Assembly (NCBI GenBank): GCA_002372875.1
Contig: DFJD01000021.1
Location: forward strand, 1-18,942
Direction: 5' to 3'
Length of the DNA: 18,942 nucleotides
DNA from: Clostridiales bacterium UBA3680
GTDB lineage: Bacteria; Bacillota; Clostridia; Lachnospirales; CAG-274
Under the pieces are notes generated by a model. That model saw only the letters and a list, made by a program, of their open reading frames with translations, was not told the DNA's origin and did not search any database. Within the stretch, counting starts at the first letter, position 1. Each line of letters opens with the position of its first letter. Below, in pieces: positions 1 through 7,380 of the stretch. Made by a program: the position numbers and the translations under genes.

Positions 1-24
1 ATAGATGTGGACCGGCTTTGCCGG

Positions 25-175
25 GCTTTTGCGCAGCAAAAGTGCTGACATTGCACCGCAAAGATTGATGCGGACGGGCGCAGCCCGGCTTTTGCGCAGC
101 AAAAGTGCTGACATTGCACCGCAAAGATTGATGCGGACGGGCGCAGCCCGGCTTTTGCGCAGCAAAAGTGCTGAC
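25..175. repeat. 63-bp tandem repeat array, about 2.4 copies
   Basis: Units begin at 25, 88 and 151, exactly 63 bases apart; the third copy stops at 175 and a diverged partial copy lies before 25. Each unit holds the hairpin CTTTTGC-GCA-GCAAAAG and a second small palindrome, GGGCGCAGCCC. The period is divisible by three, so the plus strand stays open and would encode a 21-residue repeat, but there is no ribosome binding site and no recognisable domain. I read it as non-coding repeat DNA. A related hairpin (TTTTGC-AAA-GCAAAAG) occurs near 524-539. Confidence 0.9.
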
Positions 176-187
176 CCACTGAATTTT

Positions 188-236
188 AAGTAAGCACCCC
201 CGCTTTAGAAGCGGGGGACTTCCTTAGTTTGTTAAA
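188..236. repeat. GC-rich palindromic unit, copy 1
   Basis: A 9-bp perfect stem CCCCCGCTT (197-205) and AAGCGGGGG (209-217) with a three-base loop, flanked by AAGTAAGCA on the left and CCTTAGTTTGTTAAA on the right. The same unit recurs at 2170-2231 in the same orientation. It resembles the palindromic ends of IS200/IS605-type elements or a REP/MITE-like repeat, but no transposase or TnpB gene is visible, so the family assignment is only an inference. Confidence 0.75.
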
Positions 237-250
237 TAAAGTGTGTGCAC

Positions 251-305
251 CGGAACACACAGCGGAAAAACGAACCGCCAACGGCAAAATGTTATGTATC
301 GGCGA
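251..305. repeat. ~55-bp direct repeat, copy 1
   Basis: This segment and 354-408 match at about 50 of 55 positions and share the core GAACCGCCAACGGCAA and the tail ATGTTATGTA. They lie 103 bases apart, and a 39-bp palindromic repeat sits between them. No coding function is apparent. Confidence 0.85.
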
Positions 306-310
306 CTGTT

Positions 311-349
311 CCCCTCCCCAAGGTGGGGAGGGGTTAGGGGTGAGGTTGT
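311..349. repeat. 39-bp palindromic repeat, forward copy
   Basis: Contains the perfect 10-bp stem CCCCTCCCCA / TGGGGAGGGG around a three-base AGG loop, followed by a G-rich arm ending GTGAGGTTGT. An inverted copy lies at 603-641 and matches at 36 of 39 bases. Translated, the repeat gives a proline-rich LTPNPSPPWGGE-like string, which I know from many spurious hypothetical proteins, so the open frames over it should not be taken as genes. Confidence 0.85.
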
Positions 350-353
350 AAAT

Positions 354-408
354 CGGTACACACAGCGAAAAAACGAACCGCCAACGGCAATATGTTATGT
401 AGCGGCTA
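354..408. repeat. ~55-bp direct repeat, copy 2
   Basis: Second copy of the repeat at 251-305, same orientation. Differences are single-base substitutions only. It abuts the end of the 39-bp palindromic element, so the element at 311-349 sits exactly between the two copies. Confidence 0.85.
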
Positions 409-602
409 TTCTCCAAATGAGTGGAGGTTATACTCCTATTTTGAATATATCTTGTTTGGTAGCTTCCGTTACATCGTATGGTTCTACCAATTCACCGTAA
501 TGACATGCAACAGCAAAGTCGGATTTTGCAAAGCAAAAGTGATAGAGCATTGTGTCACCACGCTCCGGTGTCGAGGTTGTTACCTTTCAAAATTTGGTGT
601 TG

Positions 603-641
603 ACAACCTCACCCCCTGCCCCTCCCCACCTTGGGGAGGGG
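603..641. repeat. 39-bp palindromic repeat, inverted copy
   Basis: Reverse complement of 311-349 with three mismatches, all in the G-rich arm. It contains the same CCCCTCCCC / GGGGAGGGG stem. Just upstream, GAGGTTGT (573-580) can pair with ACAACCTC (603-610), which suggests a degraded further copy or a larger fold. Confidence 0.85.
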
Positions 642-689
642 AGAACGTATGTACTCCTCCGTTTTTTATTGAGGAAATTTTTGTGATAC

Positions 690-710
690 AGTCAATGATA
701 TTCGTATTCC
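690..710. repeat. 21-bp repeat shared with the window end
   Basis: The 21 bases here (AGTCAATGATATTC onward) recur exactly at 18922-18942, where the window stops, so the true repeat is probably longer. Here it is followed by the palindrome GCAGAAAT-AA-ATTTCTGC (711-728). Confidence 0.8.
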
Positions 711-759
711 GCAGAAATAAATTTCTGCTGCATACTCATAACCAACGGAATTGTAAGCA

Positions 760-906
760 ATGCGAGGAGTGGTTTTAACATCTATCCTTCTGTATGTTTT
801 TCCGATGTTTTTAGGCGGAAAGGGTATATGGTGGACTGTTACCGTGGCGGAATCACTGACCGCTGCAGTTGCCTTGGTATGTATAAAGCATGGCAACAAA
901 AAGTAA
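760..906 (+). pseudogene. C-terminal relic of a MATE-family efflux pump gene
   Basis: The plus frame from 760 to the stop at 904-906 reads as 48 residues: a hydrophobic segment (LTSILLYVFPMF), then FLGGKGIWWTVTVAESLTA, another hydrophobic stretch and a short basic tail ending GNKK. This pattern, a last helix pair with G-x-x-G-I-W and a small-residue-rich AE-x-LT motif, is what I expect from the last two helices of MATE-type Na+/H+-coupled multidrug exporters (normally about 450 residues). Upstream the same frame is broken by stops at 739-741 and 754-756, and there is no ribosome binding site, so about 90% of the gene is missing. The assignment rests on pattern memory of the family. Confidence 0.55.
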
Positions 907-1005
907 AATATGTTAAAATTTACGATAAAGCAAAGTTATAAGAATTTTGTGGCATGACACAACATTCATATCAAATGAACAAAATAAATCTTATGGGTGG
1001 TTAAC

Positions 1006-1392
1006 ATGAAAAGATTAATTTTATTAGCGATTATTATAAGCTTTCTATTTGCTGCTTGCAATAATAACCAACATTTTACTAAAATATATATCGATAAAGA
1101 TAAATCGTTTTTAAATGATTTTACAATTTTAGGCGACTATGTTATTTATGATTGTACTCTAACTATTATTAACAATAGTAAAACTTCAGAAATATCCATA
1201 GAAGCTATAGATTTAAAAGAGTATAAACACAATCTTTTGAAATCACCTACTTTAAGTTCAAAAGAACATTTTCTTGTGAATAGCGGAGAAAATGTATTGC
1301 ATGTAAAATTATATGGATTACATGGCACAGAAAACACAAAATTTGATCGTCTATTGCCAAACAAAATAAGTATTATAATAGTTTATGCTTAA
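1006..1392 (+). CDS. Small predicted lipoprotein, function unknown
   Basis: The 128-residue product begins MKRLILLAIIISFLFAAC, a type II signal peptide with Cys18 as the lipidation site, so the mature protein is probably anchored to the outer face of the membrane. The mature part (~110 residues) is polar and beta-rich with no family I recognise. An in-frame GTG at 997 would add three residues, but ATG 1006 puts the basic n-region right at the start; the upstream GGGTGG is only a weak Shine-Dalgarno. GC content is clearly lower than in the minus-strand housekeeping genes, and the gene lies between two copies of a palindromic repeat (188-236 and 2170-2231), which suggests accessory or transferred DNA. 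Confidence 0.7.
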   Translation: MKRLILLAIIISFLFAACNNNQHFTKIYIDKDKSFLNDFTILGDYVIYDCTLTIINNSKTSEISIEAIDLKEYKHNLLKSPTLSSKEHFLVNSGENVLHVKLYGLHGTENTKFDRLLPNKISIIIVYA

Positions 1393-1479
1393 AAACAATA
1401 TTTTTTTATAGGGGCTATCCAAACTTCTTGTTTATGCAAATGATGATAAAAAATTAATTTGCTTGTATTATAGTAATAA

Positions 1480-1507
1480 TTGACAGTTAATGGACTATCC
1501 ATACTTT
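1480..1507 (+). promoter_or_regulatory. Possible sigma-A promoter for the 155-residue gene
   Basis: TTGACA at 1480-1485, 16-base spacer, TACTTT at 1502-1507. The -35 is perfect and the -10 poor. The surrounding interval 1393-1642 is AT-rich and otherwise holds only CAAAGCCT/AGGCTTTG inverted arms around 1530-1570; I see no gene in it. Confidence 0.3.
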
Positions 1508-1642
1508 TCTGTAAATTCATAACCATATCAAAGCCTTCTGTAATATAATAGAAAAACCGGGAGGCTTTGTATTATAAAAAAAGAAAGTCAGCGATCAATA
1601 ATTTCCCACACCACTAATTCCATAGTTAATCGGAGGCGAATT

Positions 1643-2110
1643 ATGAGTTCAAAATACAACTATATAAATGAATTTTGGGATTTAATTCTTTCAAATAAAA
1701 CAAAAAAAATAGAATTAGGTTACAAAAAATGGGATAGTTTTAAAATTAAATTTCCAAATTACAAAAAAGAGATAATAAAAAATTTCTCCGGGACATTTAT
1801 CGACCTCTATAGCAAATATAACATTCATGACTTTGAATTAGTGAATGTAGAATACGATACTTGTAACGCTACTGTTAGCATTCGTTTATATGATTATTAT
1901 GAAGATTACTCCGAAAATTTTTATATTTCCTTTATTTATAGCGGAGTGTCAAAATTTATTATAAATACCAATATATATAACCGTCATCTGTTATGGAATA
2001 ATGATATATTTATTAAACATTCAAAATCAAAATATCAACATAGAATATTGTTAATTGATAATAACTATATCTGTATTGATTTTAAGAATATTGAGGTTAG
2101 TATTTGTTAA
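1643..2110 (+). CDS. Hypothetical 155-residue cytoplasmic protein
   Basis: The start is well supported by CGGAGGCGAATTATG. The protein is AT-codon biased and rich in Tyr, Ile, Asn and Lys, without signal peptide or membrane segments. The N-terminal third (WDLILSNKTKK to KEIIKNF) looks helical; the rest alternates like a beta-sheet (HDFELVNVEYD, ATVSIRLYDYYED, NFYISFIYSG). This overall plan, with an HDxEL-type strand after the helices, reminds me of small immunity-like or DUF-type proteins found singly in Firmicutes, but I cannot name a family and no toxin gene is adjacent. It lies in the same AT-rich island as the lipoprotein gene and ends 60 bases before the palindromic unit at 2170-2231. 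Confidence 0.75.
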   Translation: MSSKYNYINEFWDLILSNKTKKIELGYKKWDSFKIKFPNYKKEIIKNFSGTFIDLYSKYNIHDFELVNVEYDTCNATVSIRLYDYYEDYSENFYISFIYSGVSKFIINTNIYNRHLLWNNDIFIKHSKSKYQHRILLIDNNYICIDFKNIEVSIC

Positions 2111-2169
2111 GCACTTAATAATAAAGTGGTATAGAATATTACTGATAAAGATAACGAAGTATTCTATTA

Positions 2170-2231
2170 TTTAACAAACTAAGTAAGCACCCCCCGCTTC
2201 TAAAGCGGGGGGACGTCCTTAGTTTATTAAA
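2170..2231. repeat. GC-rich palindromic unit, copy 2 (complete)
   Basis: Outer arms TTTAACAAACTAAG (2170-2183) and CTTAGTTTATTAAA (2218-2231) are inverted repeats with one mismatch; the inner stem is CCCCCCGCTT (2190-2199) with AAGCGGGGGG (2203-2212). It matches 188-236 in the same orientation. The stop codon of the MBL-fold gene (2227-2229) lies inside the right arm, so the element either inserted at the gene's very end or now supplies its terminus and possibly a transcript-stabilising hairpin. Confidence 0.8.
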
Positions 2232-3102
2232 CTATCCAGCTTTTTTCTTTTAAAAAACCTTCTTTTGCACAGTTTTGTGTGTCGTCCTCTTCCCGATAGC
2301 CGTCATAGGGGGCTTCGGGATCGACGGGTGTTTGCTTTCTTTTAAAGGAATTGCATACCTTGTCGATATGTTTAAATGCCATTTCAAAATTTGTTGTAAA
2401 ACCCGTGTGCCCCGTTATGATGACGGGGTTCACTTTTTTTTCTATAAGTATATTTTTAAGTCTTTTAAGAGACTGTTTTGCAAGCTTATTGTTTACGGCA
2501 AGCACGTTTATAAATGAATAGCCGCCGTCCGCACCAAACCAGAGGGTATCTCCCGTAAAAAGATATCTGTCGTCTATAAGGTAGACCATGTGGCCTAAGG
2601 TATGTCCGGGGCAAAGTATGCACTCTACCTTTATTCCGTCTATATCAAGGATCTGTCCGTCGTGTACGATCTCTTTTTCATTGTCGGTGTTGACCTTGGG
2701 GAGGGGATATAGACCGCACATGACCCTTCTTTTTGTTTCTCCTGTAAGATACCTGTTTTCAATGTCGGATATGTATATTTTTGCATTTTTGAACAATCCT
2801 TCGCTGTCGGTCTCTATGGCGCCCACATGGTCGGTATCTTGATGAGTGATCAATATATGATTTATTTGGGAGGGATCAAAACCGAGCCAACCCATTTTTT
2901 CTTTCAGTCTTGGGTAGGAATAACCGGCATCTATCATTATTGTACTGCCGTTTTTTGCATAAATGAATATATTTGCAATGTATTCTCTTATGCAAGAGAC
3001 TCTCTTATCAATAAAACCCGTGTTTAAGGGCTTGAATATTCCTTTTCCTCTGTATATCAGAGACATTGCTTTAAACTGAAACTGTGATGCTTTTTTTGAC
3101 AT
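2227..3102 (-). CDS. MBL-fold metallohydrolase
   Basis: A 291-residue soluble enzyme of the metallo-beta-lactamase superfamily. Visible metal-ligand positions are THQDTDH (His87, Asp89, Asp91, His92), PGHTLGH (His167), FTGDTLW (Asp185) and ITGHTG (His232). The usual HxHxDH is HxDxDH here, a variant I have seen in Firmicute members of this fold, so the enzyme is probably still a di-metal hydrolase. The substrate cannot be read from the sequence; thioester, lactone or phosphodiester hydrolysis are all possible. The N-terminal ~35 residues are basic. The start has AGGAG six bases upstream, directly behind the groEL terminator T-run, so expression depends on terminator read-through or an unseen promoter. 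The last ~35 residues are acidic/Lys-rich and end within the palindromic repeat at 2170-2231. Confidence 0.85.
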   Translation of the reverse strand: MSKKASQFQFKAMSLIYRGKGIFKPLNTGFIDKRVSCIREYIANIFIYAKNGSTIMIDAGYSYPRLKEKMGWLGFDPSQINHILITHQDTDHVGAIETDSEGLFKNAKIYISDIENRYLTGETKRRVMCGLYPLPKVNTDNEKEIVHDGQILDIDGIKVECILCPGHTLGHMVYLIDDRYLFTGDTLWFGADGGYSFINVLAVNNKLAKQSLKRLKNILIEKKVNPVIITGHTGFTTNFEMAFKHIDKVCNSFKRKQTPVDPEAPYDGYREEDDTQNCAKEGFLKEKSWIV

Positions 3103-3112
3103 TTTTTGCTCC

Positions 3113-3146
3113 TATAAAAAAAATCGGCCTTTTTCAAGACCGATTT
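3113..3146 (-). terminator. Intrinsic terminator of groESL
   Basis: On the minus strand an 11-bp stem with one G-U pair (3146-3136 with 3131-3121), a GAAA loop and then a run of eight T. It starts 14 bases after the groEL stop codon. The ribosome binding site of the MBL-fold gene follows immediately after the T-run. Confidence 0.92.
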
Positions 3147-3160
3147 TATCGAAAATGATA

Positions 3161-4783
3161 TTACATCATTCCGCCCATTCCGCCGCCTGCGGGCATGGGA
3201 GGCTCGGGTTCTTTGACATCGGCTACCACTGCTTCGGTTGTAAGAATTGTGGATGCTACGCTGTTTGCGTTAAGCAATGCACTTCTTGTAACTTTTGTGG
3301 GGTCGATAATACCCTCTTTTACCATATCTACATATTCTTCTGTAAGAGCGTTGAAACCGTAGTTTACCTTGCTCTTTTTAACTTCGTTTACGATAACGGC
3401 ACCCTCAAGACCTGCGTTAACGGCAATCTGTAAAAGGGGAGCTTCAAGAGCCTTAAGAATGATGGAAGCACCTGTCTTCTCGTCGCCCTCAAGAGAGTCA
3501 ACAACCTTCTGAACGGCAGGGATACAGTGAATGTATGCAGAACCGCCTCCGGAGATGATACCTTCTTCAACAGCAGCTCTTGTAGCTGAAAGAGCATCTT
3601 CCATACGAAGCTTCTTTTCTTTGAGTTCCATTTCGGTAGCTGCGCCAACCTTAATTACGGCAACGCCGCCTGCAAGCTTGGCAAGTCTTTCCTGAAGCTT
3701 CTCCTTGTCAAAGTCGGAAGTAGTTACTTCAAGCTGTGCTCTTATCTGACCTACTCTTGCATCTATTTCGCTCTTCTCACCCGCACCGTCAACGATGGTG
3801 GTGTTATCCTTTGTTATCTTAACGCTCTTAGCCTTTCCGAGCATATCAAGGTCGGCATCCTTAAGTTCAAGACCAACCTCGGAGGAAATAACCTGACCGC
3901 CCGTTAAAACAGCGATATCCTTGAGCATTTCTTTTCTTCTGTCGCCAAAGCCGGGAGCCTTTACTGCAACACAGTTAAATGTACCTCTTAACTTGTTTAC
4001 AATAAGAGTTGTGAGAGCCTCACCCTCGACATCCTCAGCGATAATAAGAAGCTTGGAGCCTGTTTTTACTATCTGCTCAAGAAGGGGAAGGATCTCCTGA
4101 ATGTTGCTTATTTTCTTGTCTGTAATTAAAATATAGGGGTTGTCAAGGTCGGCGATCATCTTCTCCATATCCGTTGACATATAGGGAGATAAATAACCTC
4201 TGTCAAACTGCATACCTTCAACCATTTCAAGCTCTGTTTCCATGGACTTGGACTCTTCAACGGTGATAACTCCGTCGTTTGAAACCTTCTCCATAGCATC
4301 GGAGATCATCTTACCAACTTCCTCATCTGCTGCGGAAATGGAAGCGATCATTGCGATATGCTCTTTGCCGTTGATCGACTGGCTCATAGACTTGATGTTC
4401 TCAACAGCGGCATTTGTTGCCTTTGCCATACCCTTTCTTAATATGATGGGGTTAGCGCCTGCTGCGATGTTCTTAAGACCCTCGCCTATCATTGCCTGAG
4501 CAAGAACTGTAGCTGTGGTGGTACCGTCACCTGCCACGTCGTTTGTTTTTGTGGCAACTTCTTTTACAAGCTGAGCGCCCATATTTTCGATGTTGTCCTC
4601 AAGCTCGATCTCCTTTGCTATTGTAACACCATCGTTTGTAATAAGGGGAGTACCGTACTTTTTGTCAAGCACAACATTTCTTCCCTTAGGACCCAATGTA
4701 ACCTTAACGGTATCGGCAAGCTTGTTTACACCTGCTTCAAGAGCTTTTCTTGCTTCTACGGAATACTTTATGTCTTTTGCCAT
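3161..4783 (-). CDS. groEL: Chaperonin GroEL (Hsp60, Cpn60)
   Basis: The 540-residue large subunit of the ATP-dependent folding chamber; with GroES it encloses and refolds cytosolic proteins. The sequence is collinear with the whole family: MAKDIKYSVEARKAL at the start, the ATP-binding stretches TLGPKGRNVV and VAGDGTTTATVLAQ, the apical-domain motif KAPGFGDRR, the nucleotide site SGGGSAYIH near the C-terminal third, and the characteristic GGM repeat tail (GGGMGGMM). Length is normal and there are no breaks. It is preceded by GGAGG and lies 20 bases after the groES stop, in the usual groES-groEL order under one CIRCE-controlled promoter, so heat induction through HrcA is expected. Confidence 0.99.
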   Translation of the reverse strand: MAKDIKYSVEARKALEAGVNKLADTVKVTLGPKGRNVVLDKKYGTPLITNDGVTIAKEIELEDNIENMGAQLVKEVATKTNDVAGDGTTTATVLAQAMIGEGLKNIAAGANPIILRKGMAKATNAAVENIKSMSQSINGKEHIAMIASISAADEEVGKMISDAMEKVSNDGVITVEESKSMETELEMVEGMQFDRGYLSPYMSTDMEKMIADLDNPYILITDKKISNIQEILPLLEQIVKTGSKLLIIAEDVEGEALTTLIVNKLRGTFNCVAVKAPGFGDRRKEMLKDIAVLTGGQVISSEVGLELKDADLDMLGKAKSVKITKDNTTIVDGAGEKSEIDARVGQIRAQLEVTTSDFDKEKLQERLAKLAGGVAVIKVGAATEMELKEKKLRMEDALSATRAAVEEGIISGGGSAYIHCIPAVQKVVDSLEGDEKTGASIILKALEAPLLQIAVNAGLEGAVIVNEVKKSKVNYGFNALTEEYVDMVKEGIIDPTKVTRSALLNANSVASTILTTEAVVADVKEPEPPMPAGGGMGGMM

Positions 4784-4803
4784 TTTTCCATTACCTCCGA
4801 ATA

Positions 4804-5088
4804 TTATTCAACTACGGCAAGGATATCAGAATCCTTAACTATAACGTAGGTCACATCATCTTTCTTTACCTCTGTTCCGGCATACTTGGAATATATGACC
4901 TTTTCTCCTACCTTTACGGATACGGGAACAAGTTCACCGTCCACCTTTGCACCGGGGCCTACTGCTACGACCTCAGCTTCCTGGGGCTTTTCCTGTTCTT
5001 TTGTTGTTAATATTATACCGCCGGCTGTGGTTTCTTCGGCTTCTAACTGCTTTAAAACAACTCTGTCATTTAATGGTCTTAAATTCAT
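4804..5088 (-). CDS. groES: Co-chaperonin GroES (Hsp10)
   Basis: The 94-residue lid of the GroEL chamber. The start is ATG 5088 (MNLRPLNDRVVLK), which has AGGAGG eight bases upstream; an upstream ATG at 5121 lies within the CIRCE operator and is not credible. Visible family marks are the N-terminal PLNDRVVLK strand, the mobile loop EETTAGGIILT that contacts GroEL, the acidic roof segment and the final DSDILAVVE. Single-copy chaperonin operon gene, first in the transcript. Confidence 0.98.
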   Translation of the reverse strand: MNLRPLNDRVVLKQLEAEETTAGGIILTTKEQEKPQEAEVVAVGPGAKVDGELVPVSVKVGEKVIYSKYAGTEVKKDDVTYVIVKDSDILAVVE

Positions 5089-5114
5089 TACTATTCCTCC
5101 TGACATATGATTTT

Positions 5115-5141
5115 TTAGCACTCATTAAACCAGAGTGCTAA
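5115..5141. promoter_or_regulatory. CIRCE operator (HrcA binding site)
   Basis: Perfect consensus TTAGCACTC-N9-GAGTGCTAA: left arm 5115-5123, right arm 5133-5141. It lies between the promoter and the groES ribosome binding site, about where transcription starts. By family knowledge HrcA represses groESL here until heat or misfolding stress titrates GroEL away from HrcA. Confidence 0.98.
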
Positions 5142-5150
5142 CATATGTAT

Positions 5151-5179
5151 ATAATAGTAGAGAATGATGATTTTTGCAA
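5151..5179 (-). promoter_or_regulatory. Sigma-A promoter of groESL
   Basis: Minus strand: TTGCAA (5179-5174), 17-base spacer, TATTAT (5156-5151). The CIRCE arms begin 10 bases downstream, the usual geometry for HrcA control. Confidence 0.75.
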
Positions 5180-5241
5180 ACTGTAAATTCGGGGTAAATT
5201 TGTGTAAAATATATGATTTTCTTTATTTTTCTTTATTTTTC

Positions 5242-7380
5242 TTAATTTCTCTCTATTTTCTCGATAATTTCAAAATCTATTATTCTTGCAATTCTGCTTG
5301 CACGCACTACCTTTATCTTCAATTTATCCCCTACGGTGTATGTTTTGTGGCTTCTTTCTCCCATTACCGACAGAGTCTTTTCATCGAAGATGTATTTGTC
5401 ATCGGTAAGGCTTGAAAGGGAGACCATGCCCTCTGCCGTGTTTTCAAGCTCTACGTATATTCCCCAGCTTGTAACGCTTGAAATTATGCCGACATACTCA
5501 TTTCCGATCCGTTCTTCCATATATTCGGCAATTTTGTATTTATCCGTATCGTTTTCGGCGTCGTCCGCTCTTCTTTCGTTTGCGGAACATTTGCTTGCCA
5601 CATCTTCAAGTATTTTTTTGTAATGTTCAATGGCACCCTCGTTAAGAGTTCCGTCGAGAAAACGAGATATTATTCTGTGGATCTGCAAATCGGGGTATCT
5701 TCTTATAGGGGAGGTGAAGTGACAATAGTATTGAGCGGCAAGACCGAAATGCATACCGTTTGAGGCGGTATAGCGGGCTCTTTTGAAGGAGCGAAGTATA
5801 AGCCTTTGAAGCAGCATTTCTTCGGGCTTTCCCTCCAAAAGGTCGAGAAGCTGTTGAAATGCTTTCGGATGCTCGGAATTACCTTTTATGAAGTAGCCGA
5901 ACTTTGCAAGCACCTCTTTAAGAGAGGCTATTTTCTCTTCATCGGGGGCTTCGTGTGTTCTGTATACAAAGGGAATATCCAGCCAGAAAAATCTCTCGGC
6001 AACGGTTTCGTTTGCGGCAAGCATAAATTCTTCTATAATGCTTGTGGCAACATTTCTCGGCCTTTTTATTATGTCTATGGGCTTGCCGTTTTGGTCGAGT
6101 ATTATTTGCGCCTCGTCAAATTCAAATTCTATTGCCCCTCTGTTTCTTCTTTTTTGCAAAAGAATATCTCTTAACTCCTTCATTTGAAGAAACATAGGCA
6201 GCAAGGGCTCATATTCTTCTTTATAGACGGAGTTTTTATTTGTGAGCAAGTCGTTTACTACGGTATAGCTCATTCTTCTGTTGACATTTATAACGGCTTT
6301 TTGTATTTCGGAGTCCACCACATTTCCGCTTTGGTCTATTTCCATAATACAGCAAAGGGAAAATCTGTCTTCACCTTGATTAAGGGAGCAGATGCCGTTT
6401 GAGAGCTTGTGGGGAAGCATGGGAATGACCCTGTCTACAAGGTATACGCTTGTGCCTCGTTTAAGTGCTTCCTTGTCAAGGGGTGAGCCCTCGGTCACAT
6501 AGTGTGAAACATCGGCAATAAAAACACTCAGCCTGTAATTGCCGTTTTCAAGTTTTTCCACGGAAACGGCATCGTCAAGGTCTTTTGCATCCTCTCCGTC
6601 TATGGTGACGGTAAGCAGGTTGGTGTAATCGGCTCTGCCTGTGCGGTCTTCAACGCTGTCCGGTATGTGTTCAAGCTGTGCCGTAACATCAGAGGGAAAT
6701 TCAAGGGGGATCTCATATTGTCGTATTACCGAAAGAATGTCAACTCCGGGGTCGTTTATATGGCCGAGTATTTCAACTACCTTCCCTTCGGGAGAGTACT
6801 TGTCTGTGGCGGGCTTTGTTATCTTAACGGCAACTTTGTGGCCGTCTACGGCACCTAAAGAAGCTCCCGAAGGAATGTATATGTCATACCCCGTTTTATG
6901 CTCATCGGGAATTACAAAGCCCGAACCGTTTTTGGACGCGGTGTATGTGCCTATTATGGTTTTAAAGCCTCTTTCGATTATTTTTACGACTTCACCTTCG
7001 GGTCTTTTGCCCGAACCCGTTATCCTTACCTGAACGGTATCTTTGTGCATGGCACCGTTTTTTGCCGAGGCGGGAATGAAAATATCGCTTTCAAAGCCCT
7101 CTACCCTTACAAAGCCGAAGCCTCTTTCATTTCCCGTAAAAGTACCGTTGTACAGCTGCATGGATTCGGCGGTGGCAATTTTACCTTTTTTGGTGAAAAG
7201 AATTTTTCCTTCCTTTTCAAGACTGACGACCGCCTCTTCAAGAAGGGGCATATCTTCGGAGGGTACGCCCAGAAGGAAGGCAATGTCGCTCACCTTCATG
7301 GGGTTGTAATCTTTATCGTTGAAAAAAGCCCAAAGTTTTTCCTTTTTTTCTTCAAGCATAGCTTTGTATTCTTCTGTCAT
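5242..7380 (-). CDS. rnr: Ribonuclease R, RNB-family 3'-5' exoribonuclease
   Basis: A 712-residue processive 3'-to-5' exoribonuclease that degrades structured RNA, including rRNA fragments and messages released by tmRNA. Domain order is standard: winged-helix-like N-terminus (~10-70), cold-shock RNA-binding domains (GNERGFGFVRVEG near 83-95 and NGSGFVIPDE near 151), RNB catalytic domain (~250-590) and C-terminal S1 domain (~625-705). The catalytic motif TIDGEDAKDLDDAV spans 259-272 with the Mg2+-binding aspartates at 261, 267, 269 and 270; the conserved HFTSPIRRYPDL motif is intact. Length is normal for Firmicutes. The ATG overlaps the upstream stop codon as ATGA, so translation is probably coupled. 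No clear terminator follows; the 3' flank on the minus strand has only A-rich AAAGAAAAAT repeats before the groES promoter. Confidence 0.97.
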   Translation of the reverse strand: MTEEYKAMLEEKKEKLWAFFNDKDYNPMKVSDIAFLLGVPSEDMPLLEEAVVSLEKEGKILFTKKGKIATAESMQLYNGTFTGNERGFGFVRVEGFESDIFIPASAKNGAMHKDTVQVRITGSGKRPEGEVVKIIERGFKTIIGTYTASKNGSGFVIPDEHKTGYDIYIPSGASLGAVDGHKVAVKITKPATDKYSPEGKVVEILGHINDPGVDILSVIRQYEIPLEFPSDVTAQLEHIPDSVEDRTGRADYTNLLTVTIDGEDAKDLDDAVSVEKLENGNYRLSVFIADVSHYVTEGSPLDKEALKRGTSVYLVDRVIPMLPHKLSNGICSLNQGEDRFSLCCIMEIDQSGNVVDSEIQKAVINVNRRMSYTVVNDLLTNKNSVYKEEYEPLLPMFLQMKELRDILLQKRRNRGAIEFEFDEAQIILDQNGKPIDIIKRPRNVATSIIEEFMLAANETVAERFFWLDIPFVYRTHEAPDEEKIASLKEVLAKFGYFIKGNSEHPKAFQQLLDLLEGKPEEMLLQRLILRSFKRARYTASNGMHFGLAAQYYCHFTSPIRRYPDLQIHRIISRFLDGTLNEGAIEHYKKILEDVASKCSANERRADDAENDTDKYKIAEYMEERIGNEYVGIISSVTSWGIYVELENTAEGMVSLSSLTDDKYIFDEKTLSVMGERSHKTYTVGDKLKIKVVRASRIARIIDFEIIEKIERN

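Noticed and set aside
5..193. Open frame of 62 residues with a 21-residue repeat
   Set aside because: It is the translation of the 63-bp hairpin tandem array; no ribosome binding site and no domain.
25..641. CRISPR array
   Set aside because: The repeats have no regular repeat-spacer structure and no cas genes are nearby.
186..778. Overlapping open frames on both strands containing LTPNPSPPWGGE-like strings
   Set aside because: They translate palindromic repeats, overlap each other, and lack ribosome binding sites.
666..899. Minus-strand frame of 77 residues
   Set aside because: Antisense to the MATE relic, which gives the only recognisable protein signal in this stretch.
5089..5121. N-terminal extension of GroES
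   Set aside because: The upstream ATG lies in the CIRCE operator; AGGAGG precedes ATG 5088, which gives the normal GroES start.
5200..5241. Intrinsic terminator after rnr
   Set aside because: Only A/T-rich short repeats are present, with no stem.
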